From Cupriavidus pampae (GTDB lineage Bacteria > Pseudomonadota > Gammaproteobacteria > Burkholderiales > Burkholderiaceae): a stretch of 64,000 nucleotides of DNA. The stretch covers positions 620,001 through 684,000 of the forward strand of contig NZ_CAJZAG010000003.1 of NCBI RefSeq assembly GCF_914271485.1, written 5' to 3'. The notes below the pieces were generated by a model. The model saw only the letters and a list, made by a program, of their open reading frames with translations. It ran no database searches and was not told where the DNA came from. Each line of letters starts with the position of its first letter. Within the stretch, counting starts at the first letter, position 1. The translations under genes were made by a program, and so were the position numbers. Below are positions 50,954-60,763 of this stretch, piece by piece.

Positions 50954-51910
50954 TTAGTGCGACGCGCCGAGATAGGCGCGGATGACGTCCGGATTGGCCT
51001 TCACCTCTTCCGGCGTGCCGTCGCCGATCTTCTTGCCGTAGTCGAGCACGACCACGCGGTCCGAGATATCCATGACCACGCCCATGTCATGCTCGATCAG
51101 TACGATGGTCGTGCCGAACTGCTGGTTGACGTCCAGGATGAAGCGGCACATGTCCTGCTTCTCCTCGACGTTCATGCCGGCCATCGGCTCGTCGAGCAGC
51201 AGCATCGATGGCTCGGCCGCGAGCGCGCGCGCGAGTTCCACGCGCTTTTGCAAGCCGTATGGCAACCGTCCCACCGGCGTCTTGCGGATGGCCTGAATTT
51301 CGAGGAAATCGATCACCTCCTCGACCTTGCGCCGGTGACGCATCTCCTCCGCGCGCGCGGGTCCCCACCACAGCGCGTGCGCGAGGATGCCGCTGCGGAA
51401 CAGCGTGTTGCGCCCGGTCATGATGTTGTCGAGCACCGTCATGCCCTTGAACAGCGCGATGTTCTGGAACGTGCGCGCAATGCCCTGGCGCGCGGCCGCG
51501 GTCGGATGCATCTGCCGGCGCTCCTCGCCGCGGAATACGATGCGTCCCTGCTGCGGGTGATACACGCCATTGATCACGTTGAGCATCGAACTCTTGCCCG
51601 CACCGTTGGGGCCGATGATCGCGCGGATCTCGTGCTCGCACACATCGAACGAGATGTCGGTCAGCGCCTTCACACCGCCGAACGCCAGCGAGATGTGCTG
51701 CAGGTCCAGAATCACGTCGCCACGCGTGTGCGCGCGCGTCGGCATGCGAGGGTCCAGCGCTTCGCCGGGCCGCACCTCCGCACAAGGGGTGTGCGGAGAG
51801 CCCGCACCTTGCGCGGGCGATGCGATCGTGCCGGTCGTGGTGTGCGCGCTCATCGTCTGCGTACCCCCTGGTGGGGGGCTGTCCGCGCGGGTCCGTGCCA
51901 TCTGTGTCAT
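50954..51910 (-). CDS. livG: Liv-type ABC transporter ATP-binding protein (LivG)
   Basis: 318-aa ATPase. Walker A IGPNGAGKSSMLNVING, signature LPYGLQKRVELARAL and Walker B PSMLLLDEPMAGMN. An about 60-residue Ser/Thr/Pro-rich N-terminal extension precedes the conserved VILDLQHISLAFGG. GGAG before the ATG at 51910 supports the long form; MSAHTTTG (51853) is an alternative start. Confidence 0.92.
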   Translation of the reverse strand: MTQMARTRADSPPPGGTQTMSAHTTTGTIASPAQGAGSPHTPCAEVRPGEALDPRMPTRAHTRGDVILDLQHISLAFGGVKALTDISFDVCEHEIRAIIGPNGAGKSSMLNVINGVYHPQQGRIVFRGEERRQMHPTAAARQGIARTFQNIALFKGMTVLDNIMTGRNTLFRSGILAHALWWGPARAEEMRHRRKVEEVIDFLEIQAIRKTPVGRLPYGLQKRVELARALAAEPSMLLLDEPMAGMNVEEKQDMCRFILDVNQQFGTTIVLIEHDMGVVMDISDRVVVLDYGKKIGDGTPEEVKANPDVIRAYLGASH

Positions 51911-51928
51911 GCCATCGCTCCGTTCGGG

Positions 51929-53917
51929 TTAGGCTGCACGCGTGGCGCCTGGCGTGTGGCCCGGCAGAAACCGCGTGGCCTCCACCAGTTTCAGCGTGGC
52001 GGACACGCTGCCTTCGCGCCCGTCCTCGAACTTGACGCGCGTCTCGATGAACTGCTCGGTCGCGCCTGTATAGAGCGCGTCGATCAGCACGGCATACTTC
52101 TCAGCGATAAAGCCGCGGCGCACCTTGCGCGTGCGCGTGAGCTCGTCGTCGTCGGGGTCCAGTTCCTTGTGCAGTATCAGGAAGCGCGCGATCTGCGAGC
52201 CGGCAAGCATCGGATCGTTGGCAAGGTCCGCGTTCACCTGCGCGACGCATTCGGCGATCATCGCGATCACCTCGGGCTGCCCGGCGAGGTCGACGTAGCC
52301 CGCATACGCCAGATGGCGCCGTTCGGCCCAGTTGCCGACCGCGTCGAAGTCGATATTGATAAAGGCGGTCACGTGCGCGCGCTCCGCGCCGAAGGCCACC
52401 GCCTCCTTGATGTACGGGAAGAACTTGAGCTTGTTCTCGATGTACTTCGGCGCGAACATCGAGCCGTCGGCGAGCTTGCCGACGTCCTTCGCGCGATCGA
52501 TGATCTTCAGGTGACCATCGGCATCGATCACGCCAGCGTCGCCGGTCATGAAGTAGCCGTCGTCGTTGATCGCTTCGCGCGTGGCATCGGGACGCTTGTA
52601 GTACGCCTTGAGCAGGCCCACGCCGCGCACCAGCACCTCGCCGTTGTCGGCGATGCGGATCTCCATGCCAGGCGCGGCCGGCCCCACGGAATCGAACTTG
52701 ACCTGACCGTCCGGCTGCAGGCAGACGTAGGCGCAGGTCTCGGTCTGCCCGTAGAACTGCTTCAGGTTGACGCCAATCGAGCGATAGAAGCGGAACAGAT
52801 CGGGCCCGATGGCCTCGCCCGCGGTGTAGGCCACACGGATGCGGCTCATGCCGAGCACGTTGCGCAGCGGACCGAAGATCAGCGCAGCACCCACCGCATA
52901 GCGCAGGCGCTCGACCGGCGCAACGTGACGACCGTCGAGCAGATCCGCGCCGCAGCGGCGGGCCACGGCCATCGCCCAATGGAACAGCTTGCGCTTGATC
53001 CATCCCGCATCTTCCATGCGGATCATCACCTGCGTGAGCAGGCCTTCGTAGATGCGCGGCGGCGCGAAGTAATACGTGGGGCCGATCTCGCGCAGGTCGG
53101 TCATCACGGTCTCGCGCGACTCGGGACAATTCACCGTGAAGCCGGCCACCATCGCCTGCGCATACGAGAACAGGTTGTCGCCGACCCATGCCATCGGCAG
53201 ATACGACAGCACATCGTCATCGGGGCCGAGGCCATCGAAACCGCAGCCGTTGCGCGCGGCGCCGATCAGACCCTCGTGCGCGTGGCACACGCCCTTCGGC
53301 TTGCCCGTGGTACCCGACGTGTAGAGGATGATCGCGGTGTCGCCAGGCTGGCCCGCGGCCACCGCCTCGTCATACATGCCCGGATGCGTGCGATCGTACT
53401 CGCGGCCGATTTCCTGCAACCGCTCGTAGGACAGCAGCGACGGATGATCGTAATCGCGCAGGCCGCGTGGATCCTCGTAAATCAGATGGCGTACCGCGCG
53501 GCCGCGCGCAGCCAGTTGCGCTTCCACCTCGAGCAGCTTGTCCACCTGCTCCTGATCCTCGACCACCGCGAAATCGATCTCTGCGTCGTCGAGCACGTAC
53601 ACCATCTCGTTGGCGATCGCATCCTGATAGAGCGGCACCGGTACACCGCCGAGCGCCTGCGCGGCGGTCATCGCCCAGTACAGACGCGGCCGGTTATCGC
53701 CGATCACGGCGAGGTTCATACCGCGCGTAAAGCCGAGCGCCGCGAGCCCGCACGCGGCTTCGCGCACCTCGCGTGCAACCTGGGCCCAGTTGTGAGTCTG
53801 CCAGATACCGAGGTCCTTCTCGCGGTAAGCCGGATGGTTTGGCCGCTGCCCGGCATGCGCCAGCAGCAATCGCGGAAAGGTCGTTGCCGACAACGTCGCT
53901 GCAAACGACTGCTGCAT
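51929..53917 (-). CDS. AMP-forming acyl-CoA synthetase (long-chain type)
   Basis: 662-aa ANL ligase. AMP-binding signature TAIILYTSGTTGKPKGVCH, YGQTETCAY and the catalytic-Lys loop with RAKDVGKLADGSMFAP. AGGAGGTGGAGCG before the ATG at 53917 is a strong ribosome site. First gene of the operon with four Liv components and the PaaK-like ligase. The pairing of two ligases with one importer suggests uptake and activation of a hydrophobic or aromatic acid (inference). Confidence 0.9.
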   Translation of the reverse strand: MQQSFAATLSATTFPRLLLAHAGQRPNHPAYREKDLGIWQTHNWAQVAREVREAACGLAALGFTRGMNLAVIGDNRPRLYWAMTAAQALGGVPVPLYQDAIANEMVYVLDDAEIDFAVVEDQEQVDKLLEVEAQLAARGRAVRHLIYEDPRGLRDYDHPSLLSYERLQEIGREYDRTHPGMYDEAVAAGQPGDTAIILYTSGTTGKPKGVCHAHEGLIGAARNGCGFDGLGPDDDVLSYLPMAWVGDNLFSYAQAMVAGFTVNCPESRETVMTDLREIGPTYYFAPPRIYEGLLTQVMIRMEDAGWIKRKLFHWAMAVARRCGADLLDGRHVAPVERLRYAVGAALIFGPLRNVLGMSRIRVAYTAGEAIGPDLFRFYRSIGVNLKQFYGQTETCAYVCLQPDGQVKFDSVGPAAPGMEIRIADNGEVLVRGVGLLKAYYKRPDATREAINDDGYFMTGDAGVIDADGHLKIIDRAKDVGKLADGSMFAPKYIENKLKFFPYIKEAVAFGAERAHVTAFINIDFDAVGNWAERRHLAYAGYVDLAGQPEVIAMIAECVAQVNADLANDPMLAGSQIARFLILHKELDPDDDELTRTRKVRRGFIAEKYAVLIDALYTGATEQFIETRVKFEDGREGSVSATLKLVEATRFLPGHTPGATRAA

Positions 53918-54115
53918 CGCTCCACCTCCTGTGCCGCAGTGTGGGGGCACGCCCGGGTATCAAGCCATTGGAGCGGTCGCTATACTGGGCCGTGCCGCGC
54001 GTCGCTGGTGTGCGTGCCGCACCGCATCAAATGCCCGCCGTGCCTTGTCCTGTCTGGCACGCGCCCCGCTGTCCCTGTGATGTAACGGTACGATAGCCCA
54101 TGGAAATTGGCGGGG

Positions 54116-54133
54116 TTGTCGCGCCGGTGACAA
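54116..54133 (+). promoter_or_regulatory. CRP-type dyad TTGTC-N8-GACAA in the divergent promoter region
   Basis: Read as TGTCG-N6-TGACA it has the half-site spacing of CRP/FNR-family sites. It lies 35-50 bp upstream of the ATG of a Crp/Fnr regulator and about 200 bp from the start of the divergent ligase-liv operon, so autoregulation or joint control is inferred. Confidence 0.5.
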
Positions 54134-54167
54134 TCTCGGGTTAATCCCTACGGGAGTTGCCGCGCCG

Positions 54168-54860
54168 ATGCAGAATGCCAAGCCGAACGCCGACGCCAAT
54201 GACTTGATCGACCGCTGCGTGTGGGCGCGCGATCTGAGCACGGCGCAGCGCGACCATGTCCGCGCCGTGACAGTGATACGCGAGTACGACCAGGGCGACT
54301 ACGTCGTGCACAAGGGCGATATGGCCGACCATTGGCTCGGCGTGGTCGAGGGCATCGTCAAGATCACGACGGTATCGCCGTCGGGCAAATCGGTGACCTT
54401 CACAGGTGTACCGACCGGAGGCTGGTTTGGCGAAGGCGCCGTACTCAAGTCGGAAGTGCGCAAATACGACGTGATGGCGCTGCGCCGCTCGCGCATCGCG
54501 TTTATTCCGCGCGAGACGTTTCAATGGCTGCTTGAAACGAGCCTGCCGTTCACGCGCTTCCTGCTGACGCAGTTCAACGAACGACTCGGGCAATTCATCG
54601 CCGCGGTGGAATACGAACGGCTGCTCGACATCGACTCGCGCGTCGCGCGCGCGGTGTCGTCTCTGTTCAACGAGCAACTGTATCCGGGGCTAGGCAATAC
54701 GATCGAGATCTCGCAGGAAGAGATCGGCCTGCTGGCTGGCATCTCGCGGCAACGCGCGAACCAGGCGCTCAAGGTGCTGGAGCAGCAGGGACTGGTGCGT
54801 GTGGACTATGGCGTGATCGAGGTACTCGATCTGGACGGATTGCGGCAGTACGGAGAGTGA
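54168..54860 (+). CDS. Crp/Fnr family transcriptional regulator
   Basis: 230-aa regulator: N-terminal cyclic-nucleotide-like beta barrel (VIREYDQGDYVVHKGDMADHWLGVVEGIVKI, GGWFGEGAVL), long dimer helix (FLLTQFNERLGQFIAAVEYER) and a C-terminal winged helix (ISQEEIGLLAGISRQRANQALKVLEQQGLV). No FNR-type N-terminal Cys cluster is present, so it is not an oxygen sensor of that kind. Divergent from the acyl-CoA ligase-liv operon, which it probably controls (inference). Confidence 0.88.
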   Translation: MQNAKPNADANDLIDRCVWARDLSTAQRDHVRAVTVIREYDQGDYVVHKGDMADHWLGVVEGIVKITTVSPSGKSVTFTGVPTGGWFGEGAVLKSEVRKYDVMALRRSRIAFIPRETFQWLLETSLPFTRFLLTQFNERLGQFIAAVEYERLLDIDSRVARAVSSLFNEQLYPGLGNTIEISQEEIGLLAGISRQRANQALKVLEQQGLVRVDYGVIEVLDLDGLRQYGE

Positions 54861-54864
54861 AACA

Positions 54865-56268
54865 TCACGACTTGCCACCGGCCTCGCGCAGGAACGCCAG
54901 CGCGCGGTCTTCGCTGACGTAGGCCGAGTTCACGCGCACCCACGGCGTGGTCTCGCCGCCCGGGCGGAAAAAATTGCCTGGCGCGATCTTGACGCCGTGG
55001 CGCTCGCCGATCGCCAGCAGTTCGCGCGAGTCCTCGATACCCTGCGGACGCGTCCACAGGAAGTTGCCACCGGCCGGTTCGCAGAACACTTCCCAGCCGC
55101 AGTCCGCGAGCGTGTCCACCGCATCGGCGGTGACCTCGCGCGTGCGCAGCCGCAGCCGGTCCACATACTTGCGATACGCACCGCGTTCGAGCAGGCATGC
55201 CGTGACCGCCTCCGCGAAGTAGGAGCCCGCCACGCTCGTCAGCACCTTCACATCCGCCAGCGCCTTGATCACCGGCTTGCTCGCGACGATGTAGCCGACG
55301 CGCAGCGCGGCCGAGACCGTCTTGGAAAAACCACCGATGTAGATCACGTGCTCGAGCTGGTCGAGCGTGGCAAGGCGATCGGTGAAGTGCGTCTGGAAGT
55401 CAGAGAAGATGTCATCCTCGACAAAGCGGAAGTCATGCTTGCGCGCGAGTTCGAGCAGGCGAAATGCGACGCGCGGCGCGAGCGTCGAGCCGGTCGGGTT
55501 CTGCAGGATGCTGTTGGTGAAGAACAGCTTGGGCTTGTGTTCGCGCAGCAGCGCCTCGGCCGCGTCGGGGTCGGGACCATCGGGTGTCTGCGGCACGCCC
55601 ACGAGCTTGACGCCATGCAGCCGCAGCAGGCCGAACAGGTTGTAGTAGCCGGGGTCTTCGACAAACACGGTATCGCCGGGCTTCAGCAGATGCCGCACGA
55701 CGAGGTCCATCGCCTGACTCGCGCCGTTGGTAATCAGCACCTGCGGCAACTCCGCGTTGATGCCCACCTGCCGCACGCGCGTCAGCACATGCTGGCGCAG
55801 CTCGGGCAGGCCCAATGGCGTTGCATAGTGAATCAGGCTGTCGACGTTATGACGCGAGACATGGCGAATCGCCGCGGTCAGGCCATCCACATCGCGCCAT
55901 GATTCGGGCACGAAGCCGCCCGCGAGCTTGAGCATGCCGTACGGATGATGAAACTGCTCGATGATGTGGTCCGACAGATCCTCGGCCAGGCTTGGATCGG
56001 ACCAGCCGCGCATCGCACGACCGGACAGTGGGCTGTCCGCGACGTAGAAGCCGGAACCCTGACGGGAATCGAGCAGCCCCTGCGACACCAGGCGGTCATA
56101 GGCCTCGATCACCGGAAAGCGGCTGATGCCGTGATCGGCCGCAAGCTGGCGGATCGACGGCAGCTTGGCACCGGGCCGCGCTTCGCGCGTGCCAATCCAC
56201 GTGCGCACCGAGTTGACGATCTGTTCGGTCAGCGGCACCCCGGTGGTGGCGTCGATCATCAGCTTCAT
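54865..56268 (-). CDS. MocR-type GntR/aminotransferase-like transcriptional regulator
   Basis: 467 aa: N-terminal winged helix of the GntR family (LTEQIVNSVRTWIGTREARPGAKLPSIRQLAADHGISRFPVIEAY), linker, then a fold type I aminotransferase domain with PLP-lysine K316 in IGGFSKTVSAALRVGYI, and NPTG at 257-260. MocR proteins use PLP or amino compounds as signals. An inverted repeat GAACAGTT-N7-AACTGTTC lies just upstream (56319-56341), a likely own operator. Divergent from the DUF2917 gene. Confidence 0.92.
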   Translation of the reverse strand: MKLMIDATTGVPLTEQIVNSVRTWIGTREARPGAKLPSIRQLAADHGISRFPVIEAYDRLVSQGLLDSRQGSGFYVADSPLSGRAMRGWSDPSLAEDLSDHIIEQFHHPYGMLKLAGGFVPESWRDVDGLTAAIRHVSRHNVDSLIHYATPLGLPELRQHVLTRVRQVGINAELPQVLITNGASQAMDLVVRHLLKPGDTVFVEDPGYYNLFGLLRLHGVKLVGVPQTPDGPDPDAAEALLREHKPKLFFTNSILQNPTGSTLAPRVAFRLLELARKHDFRFVEDDIFSDFQTHFTDRLATLDQLEHVIYIGGFSKTVSAALRVGYIVASKPVIKALADVKVLTSVAGSYFAEAVTACLLERGAYRKYVDRLRLRTREVTADAVDTLADCGWEVFCEPAGGNFLWTRPQGIEDSRELLAIGERHGVKIAPGNFFRPGGETTPWVRVNSAYVSEDRALAFLREAGGKS

Positions 56269-56297
56269 GAATCCCCCTGCATTGTTTCAAAGGCCGC

Positions 56298-56349
56298 GAA
56301 CTGTCAGAGAAAACTACTGAACAGTTCATCTAAAACTGTTCGGAACTGT
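56298..56349. promoter_or_regulatory. MocR-type operator array
   Basis: Perfect inverted repeat GAACAGTT-N7-AACTGTTC at 56319-56341, flanked by direct copies GAACTGT at 56298-56304 and 56343-56349. It sits 30-81 bp before the mocR-type gene and 83-134 bp before the DUF2917 gene, in a shared promoter area. Binding by the adjacent regulator is inferred. Confidence 0.65.
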
Positions 56350-56431
56350 GCATGGGATTGTAGTGCAGGCCATGAATAATGGCAGCACGGTTCCGCGCCT
56401 TGCGGGGCCACGCTGCAGAAGGAGATGGGCC

Positions 56432-56761
56432 ATGCGAGAACTCAGGACATTCGAATTGAACGAGCCGGGCCGGCTCGTGAACTGGCGCGCGCGCCACGAC
56501 CAGCGCGTGCTGGCGCTGGAAGGCGTGCTATGGCTGACCGTCGAGGGCGTGCCATGCGACATCTGGCTCCGGCCCGGCACCGAACACGTGCTGCGCGAGG
56601 GCGAGATGGTGTGGCTGTCCGGCGAGGGCGGCGCGGCGCGCTTCGTGCTGTCGGAACCGGCCGCGCACTGGTCCGCCGGGCGCACCTTGCGACTGGCCCG
56701 CCGCGCGCTGGCGCGCATGACGAGCACGGTCGCCTATGGCGCGTGCCCGCGCGCGTCCTGA
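56432..56761 (+). CDS. DUF2917 domain protein
   Basis: 109-aa protein (start at ATG 56432 after GAAGGAG). It has the DUF2917 pattern: RVLALEGVLWLTVEGVPCDIWLRPGTEHVLREGEMVWLSG, a small beta-rich cupin-like fold, then a basic C-terminal tail. Function unknown. Divergent from the MocR-like gene with a shared control region, so coregulation is likely. Confidence 0.78.
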   Translation: MRELRTFELNEPGRLVNWRARHDQRVLALEGVLWLTVEGVPCDIWLRPGTEHVLREGEMVWLSGEGGAARFVLSEPAAHWSAGRTLRLARRALARMTSTVAYGACPRAS

Positions 56762-56807
56762 TTGATGCGCTGCAACCCGAACAGCACACCGGCGACGCCC
56801 GTTTGAG

Positions 56808-56843
56808 TTACGTTAACGTAAGCGTCAAGTAACGTCATATAAT
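56808..56843 (+). promoter_or_regulatory. icmF promoter with 14-bp palindrome over the -35 region
   Basis: TATAAT at 56838-56843 is a perfect -10. At the -35 place lies TTACGTTAACGTAA (56808-56821), a perfect 14-bp palindrome, followed by an imperfect second copy (AGCGTCAAGTAACGTC). It resembles ACGT-centred operators of LiuR-type MerR regulators of branched-chain amino acid breakdown (from memory). No such regulator is in the window. Confidence 0.6.
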
Positions 56844-56918
56844 CCACCGAGTCCGGCCAGAGCGACCATAGATGTCGCCGGCCGGCGGTTGCCAGTCACA
56901 GACCGAGCGGTGGAGACC

Positions 56919-59900
56919 ATGACTGATCTTTCGGATGTCAGCAAGACGGTTGGCAAGGCCCCGGCGGATGCCGCCCGAGGCCCCGTCAACAAGGTGCGCT
57001 TCGTGACCGCGGCCTCGCTGTTCGACGGCCACGACGCGTCCATCAATATCATGCGGCGCATTCTGCAGTCGCACGGCTGCGAGGTGATCCACCTCGGCCA
57101 CAACCGCTCCGTGCGGGAGGTGGTGAACGCCGCGCTGCAGGAAGATGCGCAGGGCATCGCAATCTCCAGCTACCAGGGCGGGCACGTCGAGTACTTCCAG
57201 TACATGATCGACCTGTTGCGCGAGCATGGCGGCGAACACATTCAGGTGTTTGGCGGCGGCGGCGGCGTGATCGTGCCCGAGGAGATCCGCGCGCTGCAGG
57301 CCTATGGCGTCGCACGCATCTACAGTCCCGAGGATGGGCAGCGTCTGGGTCTGGCCGGCATGATCGCGGACATGGTGCAGCGCTGCGATCTGGACCTCAC
57401 GCGCTATGCGCCCGCCACGCTCGACGGCATCGAGTCCGGCGATCGTCGCGCGCTTGCCCAGCTGATTACCGCGCTCGAGAACGGCAAGGCCGACCCGGCG
57501 CTGGTCGAAGCCATGCATACCAAAGCACACGCCGCGCGCGTGCCGGTGCTCGGCATTACCGGCACCGGCGGCGCGGGCAAGTCGTCATTGACTGACGAGT
57601 TGATCCGGCGCTTCCGGCTCGATCAGCAGGATGCGCTGTCGATCGCGGTGATCTCGATCGACCCTTCGCGCCGCAAGTCCGGCGGCGCACTGCTCGGCGA
57701 TCGCATTCGCATGAACGCGATCGATCATCCGAACATCTTTATGCGCTCGCTCGCCACGCGCGACGCGGGCTCGGAGATCTCGCAGGCGCTACCGGATGTG
57801 GTCGCCGCGTGCCGCGTGGCCGGCTTCGACCTCGTGATCGTGGAGACCTCCGGCATCGGCCAGGGCGATGCGGCGATCGTGCCGCACGTCGATCTGTCGC
57901 TATACGTGATGACGCCCGAGTTCGGCGCCGCGAGCCAGCTCGAGAAAATCGACATGCTCGACTTCGCCGATTTTGTCGCGATCAACAAGTTCGACCGCAA
58001 AGGTGCGCAGGATGCCTGGCGCGATGTCGCCAAGCAGGTATTGCGCAACCGCGAGCAATGGCACACCAGGCCCGAGGAAATGCCGGTGTATGGCACGCAG
58101 GCGTCGCGCTTCAACGACGATGGCGTGACCATGCTCTATCACGGCCTGCGCGAGGCACTCGTCGCGCACGGTTTGTCGCCCAGGTCGTCGGGCACGCTAC
58201 CGGTCCCCGTCGGGCGTGTGTCGACCGGACAGAACGTGATCGTGCCGCCCGCGCGCAATCGTTATCTGGCGGAGCTCGCCGATGCCGTGCGCGCCTATCA
58301 TCGTCGCGTGGACGAACAGTCGCGATTTGCGCGCGAACGCCAGCAACTGCGCGCGGCGCATCGCATGCTCGCCGAAGCCGATGGTGAGAGCGCGAACAAC
58401 GATCGTCTGACGACGCTCGCCACCGAACGCGACGCGGCCATGGGCGCGGTGGAGCGCAAGCTGCTGGCGATGTGGCCACAGATGCGCGCGGCCTACGGCA
58501 GCGACGAGTACGTGGTGAAGATCCGCGACAAGGAGATCCGTACCGGCCTCGTCACCACCACGCTCTCCGGCACCAAGGTGCGCAAGGTGGTACTGCCGCG
58601 CTTCGAGGACGAAGGCGAAGTGCTGCGCTGGCTGATGCGCGAGAACGTGCCGGGCAGTTTCCCGTACACCGCCGGCGTGTTCGCGTTCAAGCGCGAGAAC
58701 GAGGATCCCACGCGCATGTTCGCGGGCGAGGGCGATGCGTTCCGCACCAACCGCCGCTTCAAGCTCGTCTCCGAGGGCATGGACGCCAAGCGTCTGTCCA
58801 CCGCGTTCGACTCGGTCACGCTCTATGGCGAAGACCCGCATCTGCGCCCCGATATCTACGGCAAGGTTGGCAACTCGGGCGTGTCCATCGCCACCCTCGA
58901 CGATATGAAGGTGCTGTACGACGGCTTCGACCTCACGAGTCCGAGCACGTCGGTGTCGATGACGATCAATGGCCCCGCGCCGACGCTGCTGGCGATGTTC
59001 ATGTGCACCGCGATCGACCAGCAGCTCGACCGCTTTCGCGCCGACAACGCGCGCGAGCCCACTGCCGACGAGGAAGCGAAGATCCGTGCGTGGGTGCTGC
59101 AGAACGTGCGCGGCACCGTGCAGGCGGACATCCTCAAGGAGGATCAGGGCCAGAACACGTGCATCTTCTCGACCGAGTTCTCGTTGAAGGTGATGGGCGA
59201 TATTCAGGAGTACTTCGTCCATCATCAGGTGCGCAACTTCTACTCGGTGTCGATCTCGGGCTATCACATCGCGGAAGCCGGTGCGAACCCTATCTCGCAG
59301 CTTGCGTTCACGCTGTCCAATGGCTTCACCTATGTTGAGGCGTATCTCGCGCGCGGCATGCATATCGACGACTTCGCGCCGAACCTGTCGTTCTTCTTCT
59401 CGAACGGCATGGACCCCGAGTACAGCGTGCTGGGTCGCGTTGCGCGCCGCATCTGGGCCGTGACCATGCGCGACAAGTACGGCGCCAACGAGCGCAGCCA
59501 GAAGCTCAAGTACCACATCCAGACATCGGGCCGTTCGCTGCACGCGCAGGAGATCGACTTCAACGATATCCGCACCACGCTGCAGGCGCTGATCGCGATC
59601 TACGACAACTGCAATTCGCTGCACACCAACGCGTACGACGAAGCCATCACCACGCCGACCGGCGAATCGGTGCGCCGCGCGCTGGCCATCCAGCTGATCA
59701 TCAATCGTGAATGGGGCGTGGCGAAGTGCGAGAACCCGAATCAGGGCTCGTTCCTGATCGAGGAACTCACCGACCTCGTCGAGGAAGCGGTCCTGCAGGA
59801 GTTCGAGCGTATCGCCGAGCGTGGCGGTGTGCTCGGCGCGATGGAGACCGGGTATCAGCGCGGCAAGATTCAGGAAGAGTCGCTGTACTACGAGCAACTC

Positions 59901-60209
59901 AAGCACGACGGCACGCTGCCGATCATCGGCGTCAACACGTTCCGCAATCCGGAAGCCGATCCGGTGCCGCAGACCATCGAACTCGCACGCTCGAGCGAGG
60001 AAGAGAAGCAGAGCCAGTTGCAGCGGCTCGAGGCGTTCCAGCGCGACCATAGCGCCGATGCACCGGCGATGCTGCAGCGGCTGCGCGAGGCCGTGATCGA
60101 GAACCGCAACGTGTTCGCGGTGCTGATGGATGCGGTGCGCGTGTGCTCGCTGGGGCAGATCACGCATGCGCTGTTCGAGGTGGGCGGACAATACCGCCGC
60201 AACATGTAG
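56919..60209 (+). CDS. icmF: Fused isobutyryl-CoA mutase IcmF
   Basis: 1096-aa coenzyme B12 enzyme fusing all three parts: a B12-binding domain (D36-G-H38, then SYQGGH and GGGGGV), a MeaI-type G-protein chaperone (P-loop G215-TGGAGK-S222, NKFD at 356-359) and the acyl-CoA mutase barrel. F601 (RMFAGEG) and Q745 (GQNT) replace the Tyr and Arg that select methylmalonyl-CoA, which points to isobutyryl/n-butyryl-CoA interconversion. GGAGACC precedes ATG 56919; an earlier ATG at 56889 lacks this. Strongly similar to the characterised Cupriavidus metallidurans enzyme as recalled. Confidence 0.95.
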   Translation: MTDLSDVSKTVGKAPADAARGPVNKVRFVTAASLFDGHDASINIMRRILQSHGCEVIHLGHNRSVREVVNAALQEDAQGIAISSYQGGHVEYFQYMIDLLREHGGEHIQVFGGGGGVIVPEEIRALQAYGVARIYSPEDGQRLGLAGMIADMVQRCDLDLTRYAPATLDGIESGDRRALAQLITALENGKADPALVEAMHTKAHAARVPVLGITGTGGAGKSSLTDELIRRFRLDQQDALSIAVISIDPSRRKSGGALLGDRIRMNAIDHPNIFMRSLATRDAGSEISQALPDVVAACRVAGFDLVIVETSGIGQGDAAIVPHVDLSLYVMTPEFGAASQLEKIDMLDFADFVAINKFDRKGAQDAWRDVAKQVLRNREQWHTRPEEMPVYGTQASRFNDDGVTMLYHGLREALVAHGLSPRSSGTLPVPVGRVSTGQNVIVPPARNRYLAELADAVRAYHRRVDEQSRFARERQQLRAAHRMLAEADGESANNDRLTTLATERDAAMGAVERKLLAMWPQMRAAYGSDEYVVKIRDKEIRTGLVTTTLSGTKVRKVVLPRFEDEGEVLRWLMRENVPGSFPYTAGVFAFKRENEDPTRMFAGEGDAFRTNRRFKLVSEGMDAKRLSTAFDSVTLYGEDPHLRPDIYGKVGNSGVSIATLDDMKVLYDGFDLTSPSTSVSMTINGPAPTLLAMFMCTAIDQQLDRFRADNAREPTADEEAKIRAWVLQNVRGTVQADILKEDQGQNTCIFSTEFSLKVMGDIQEYFVHHQVRNFYSVSISGYHIAEAGANPISQLAFTLSNGFTYVEAYLARGMHIDDFAPNLSFFFSNGMDPEYSVLGRVARRIWAVTMRDKYGANERSQKLKYHIQTSGRSLHAQEIDFNDIRTTLQALIAIYDNCNSLHTNAYDEAITTPTGESVRRALAIQLIINREWGVAKCENPNQGSFLIEELTDLVEEAVLQEFERIAERGGVLGAMETGYQRGKIQEESLYYEQLKHDGTLPIIGVNTFRNPEADPVPQTIELARSSEEEKQSQLQRLEAFQRDHSADAPAMLQRLREAVIENRNVFAVLMDAVRVCSLGQITHALFEVGGQYRRNM

Positions 60210-60285
60210 CGGCGGGTTCACGGCAGCGGGGCGCTGCGCTACACTCGAAGGCTGCGCCCCCTGCCCCGAACTTTCCGAGATTGTC

Positions 60286-60732
60286 ATGTCCTACCAATCC
60301 CCTGAATACAACGCCGCCAACATCTTCGCCCGCATCCTGCGTGGCGAACTCCCCTGCTACAAGGTCTATGAGGACGCGCACACGATCGCTTTCATGGACA
60401 TCATGCCGCAGGCCGACGGCCACACGCTCGTGGTGCCGAAGGAAGGCGCGCCGGACATCCTGACGCTGTCGCCGGAAGCTGCCGCCGCCGCGATCCACAC
60501 CACGCAGCGCATCGCGCGCGCCGTGAACAAGGCGTTCGCGCCGGACGGCCTGCTCGTCACGCAGTTCAACGGCGAAGCCGCGGGTCAGACCGTGGCGCAT
60601 ATTCATTTCCACGTGCTGCCGCGCTATACGGACCAGTCGTTCCGCCGCCATGCGCGCGAACAGCAGCAGGCGGAAGTGCTCAAGGAACACGCGGACCGTC
60701 TTATCGCCGCGCTGTCGGAACTGTCCGACTGA
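60286..60732 (+). CDS. HIT family nucleotide-binding protein
   Basis: 148-aa histidine-triad protein with H105-I-H107-F-H109 (TVAHIHFHVLPRY) and the N-terminal IFARILRGELPCYKVYEDAHTIAFMDIMP. Such enzymes hydrolyse AMP-lysine-like or dinucleotide phosphates. Start ATG 60286 fits family length; upstream residues of the open frame are not conserved. Between icmF and hbd on the same strand. Confidence 0.9.
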   Translation: MSYQSPEYNAANIFARILRGELPCYKVYEDAHTIAFMDIMPQADGHTLVVPKEGAPDILTLSPEAAAAAIHTTQRIARAVNKAFAPDGLLVTQFNGEAAGQTVAHIHFHVLPRYTDQSFRRHAREQQQAEVLKEHADRLIAALSELSD

Positions 60733-60763
60733 CGCGCGCGTTCCATCCATCAAAGGATCCAAC

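Noticed and set aside
50933..54085. A 1050-codon plus-strand open frame opposite livG and the acyl-CoA ligase
   Set aside because: Arg/His/Ala-rich shadow of GC-rich codons on the other strand, no domains, no ribosome site; both genes below it have clear families.
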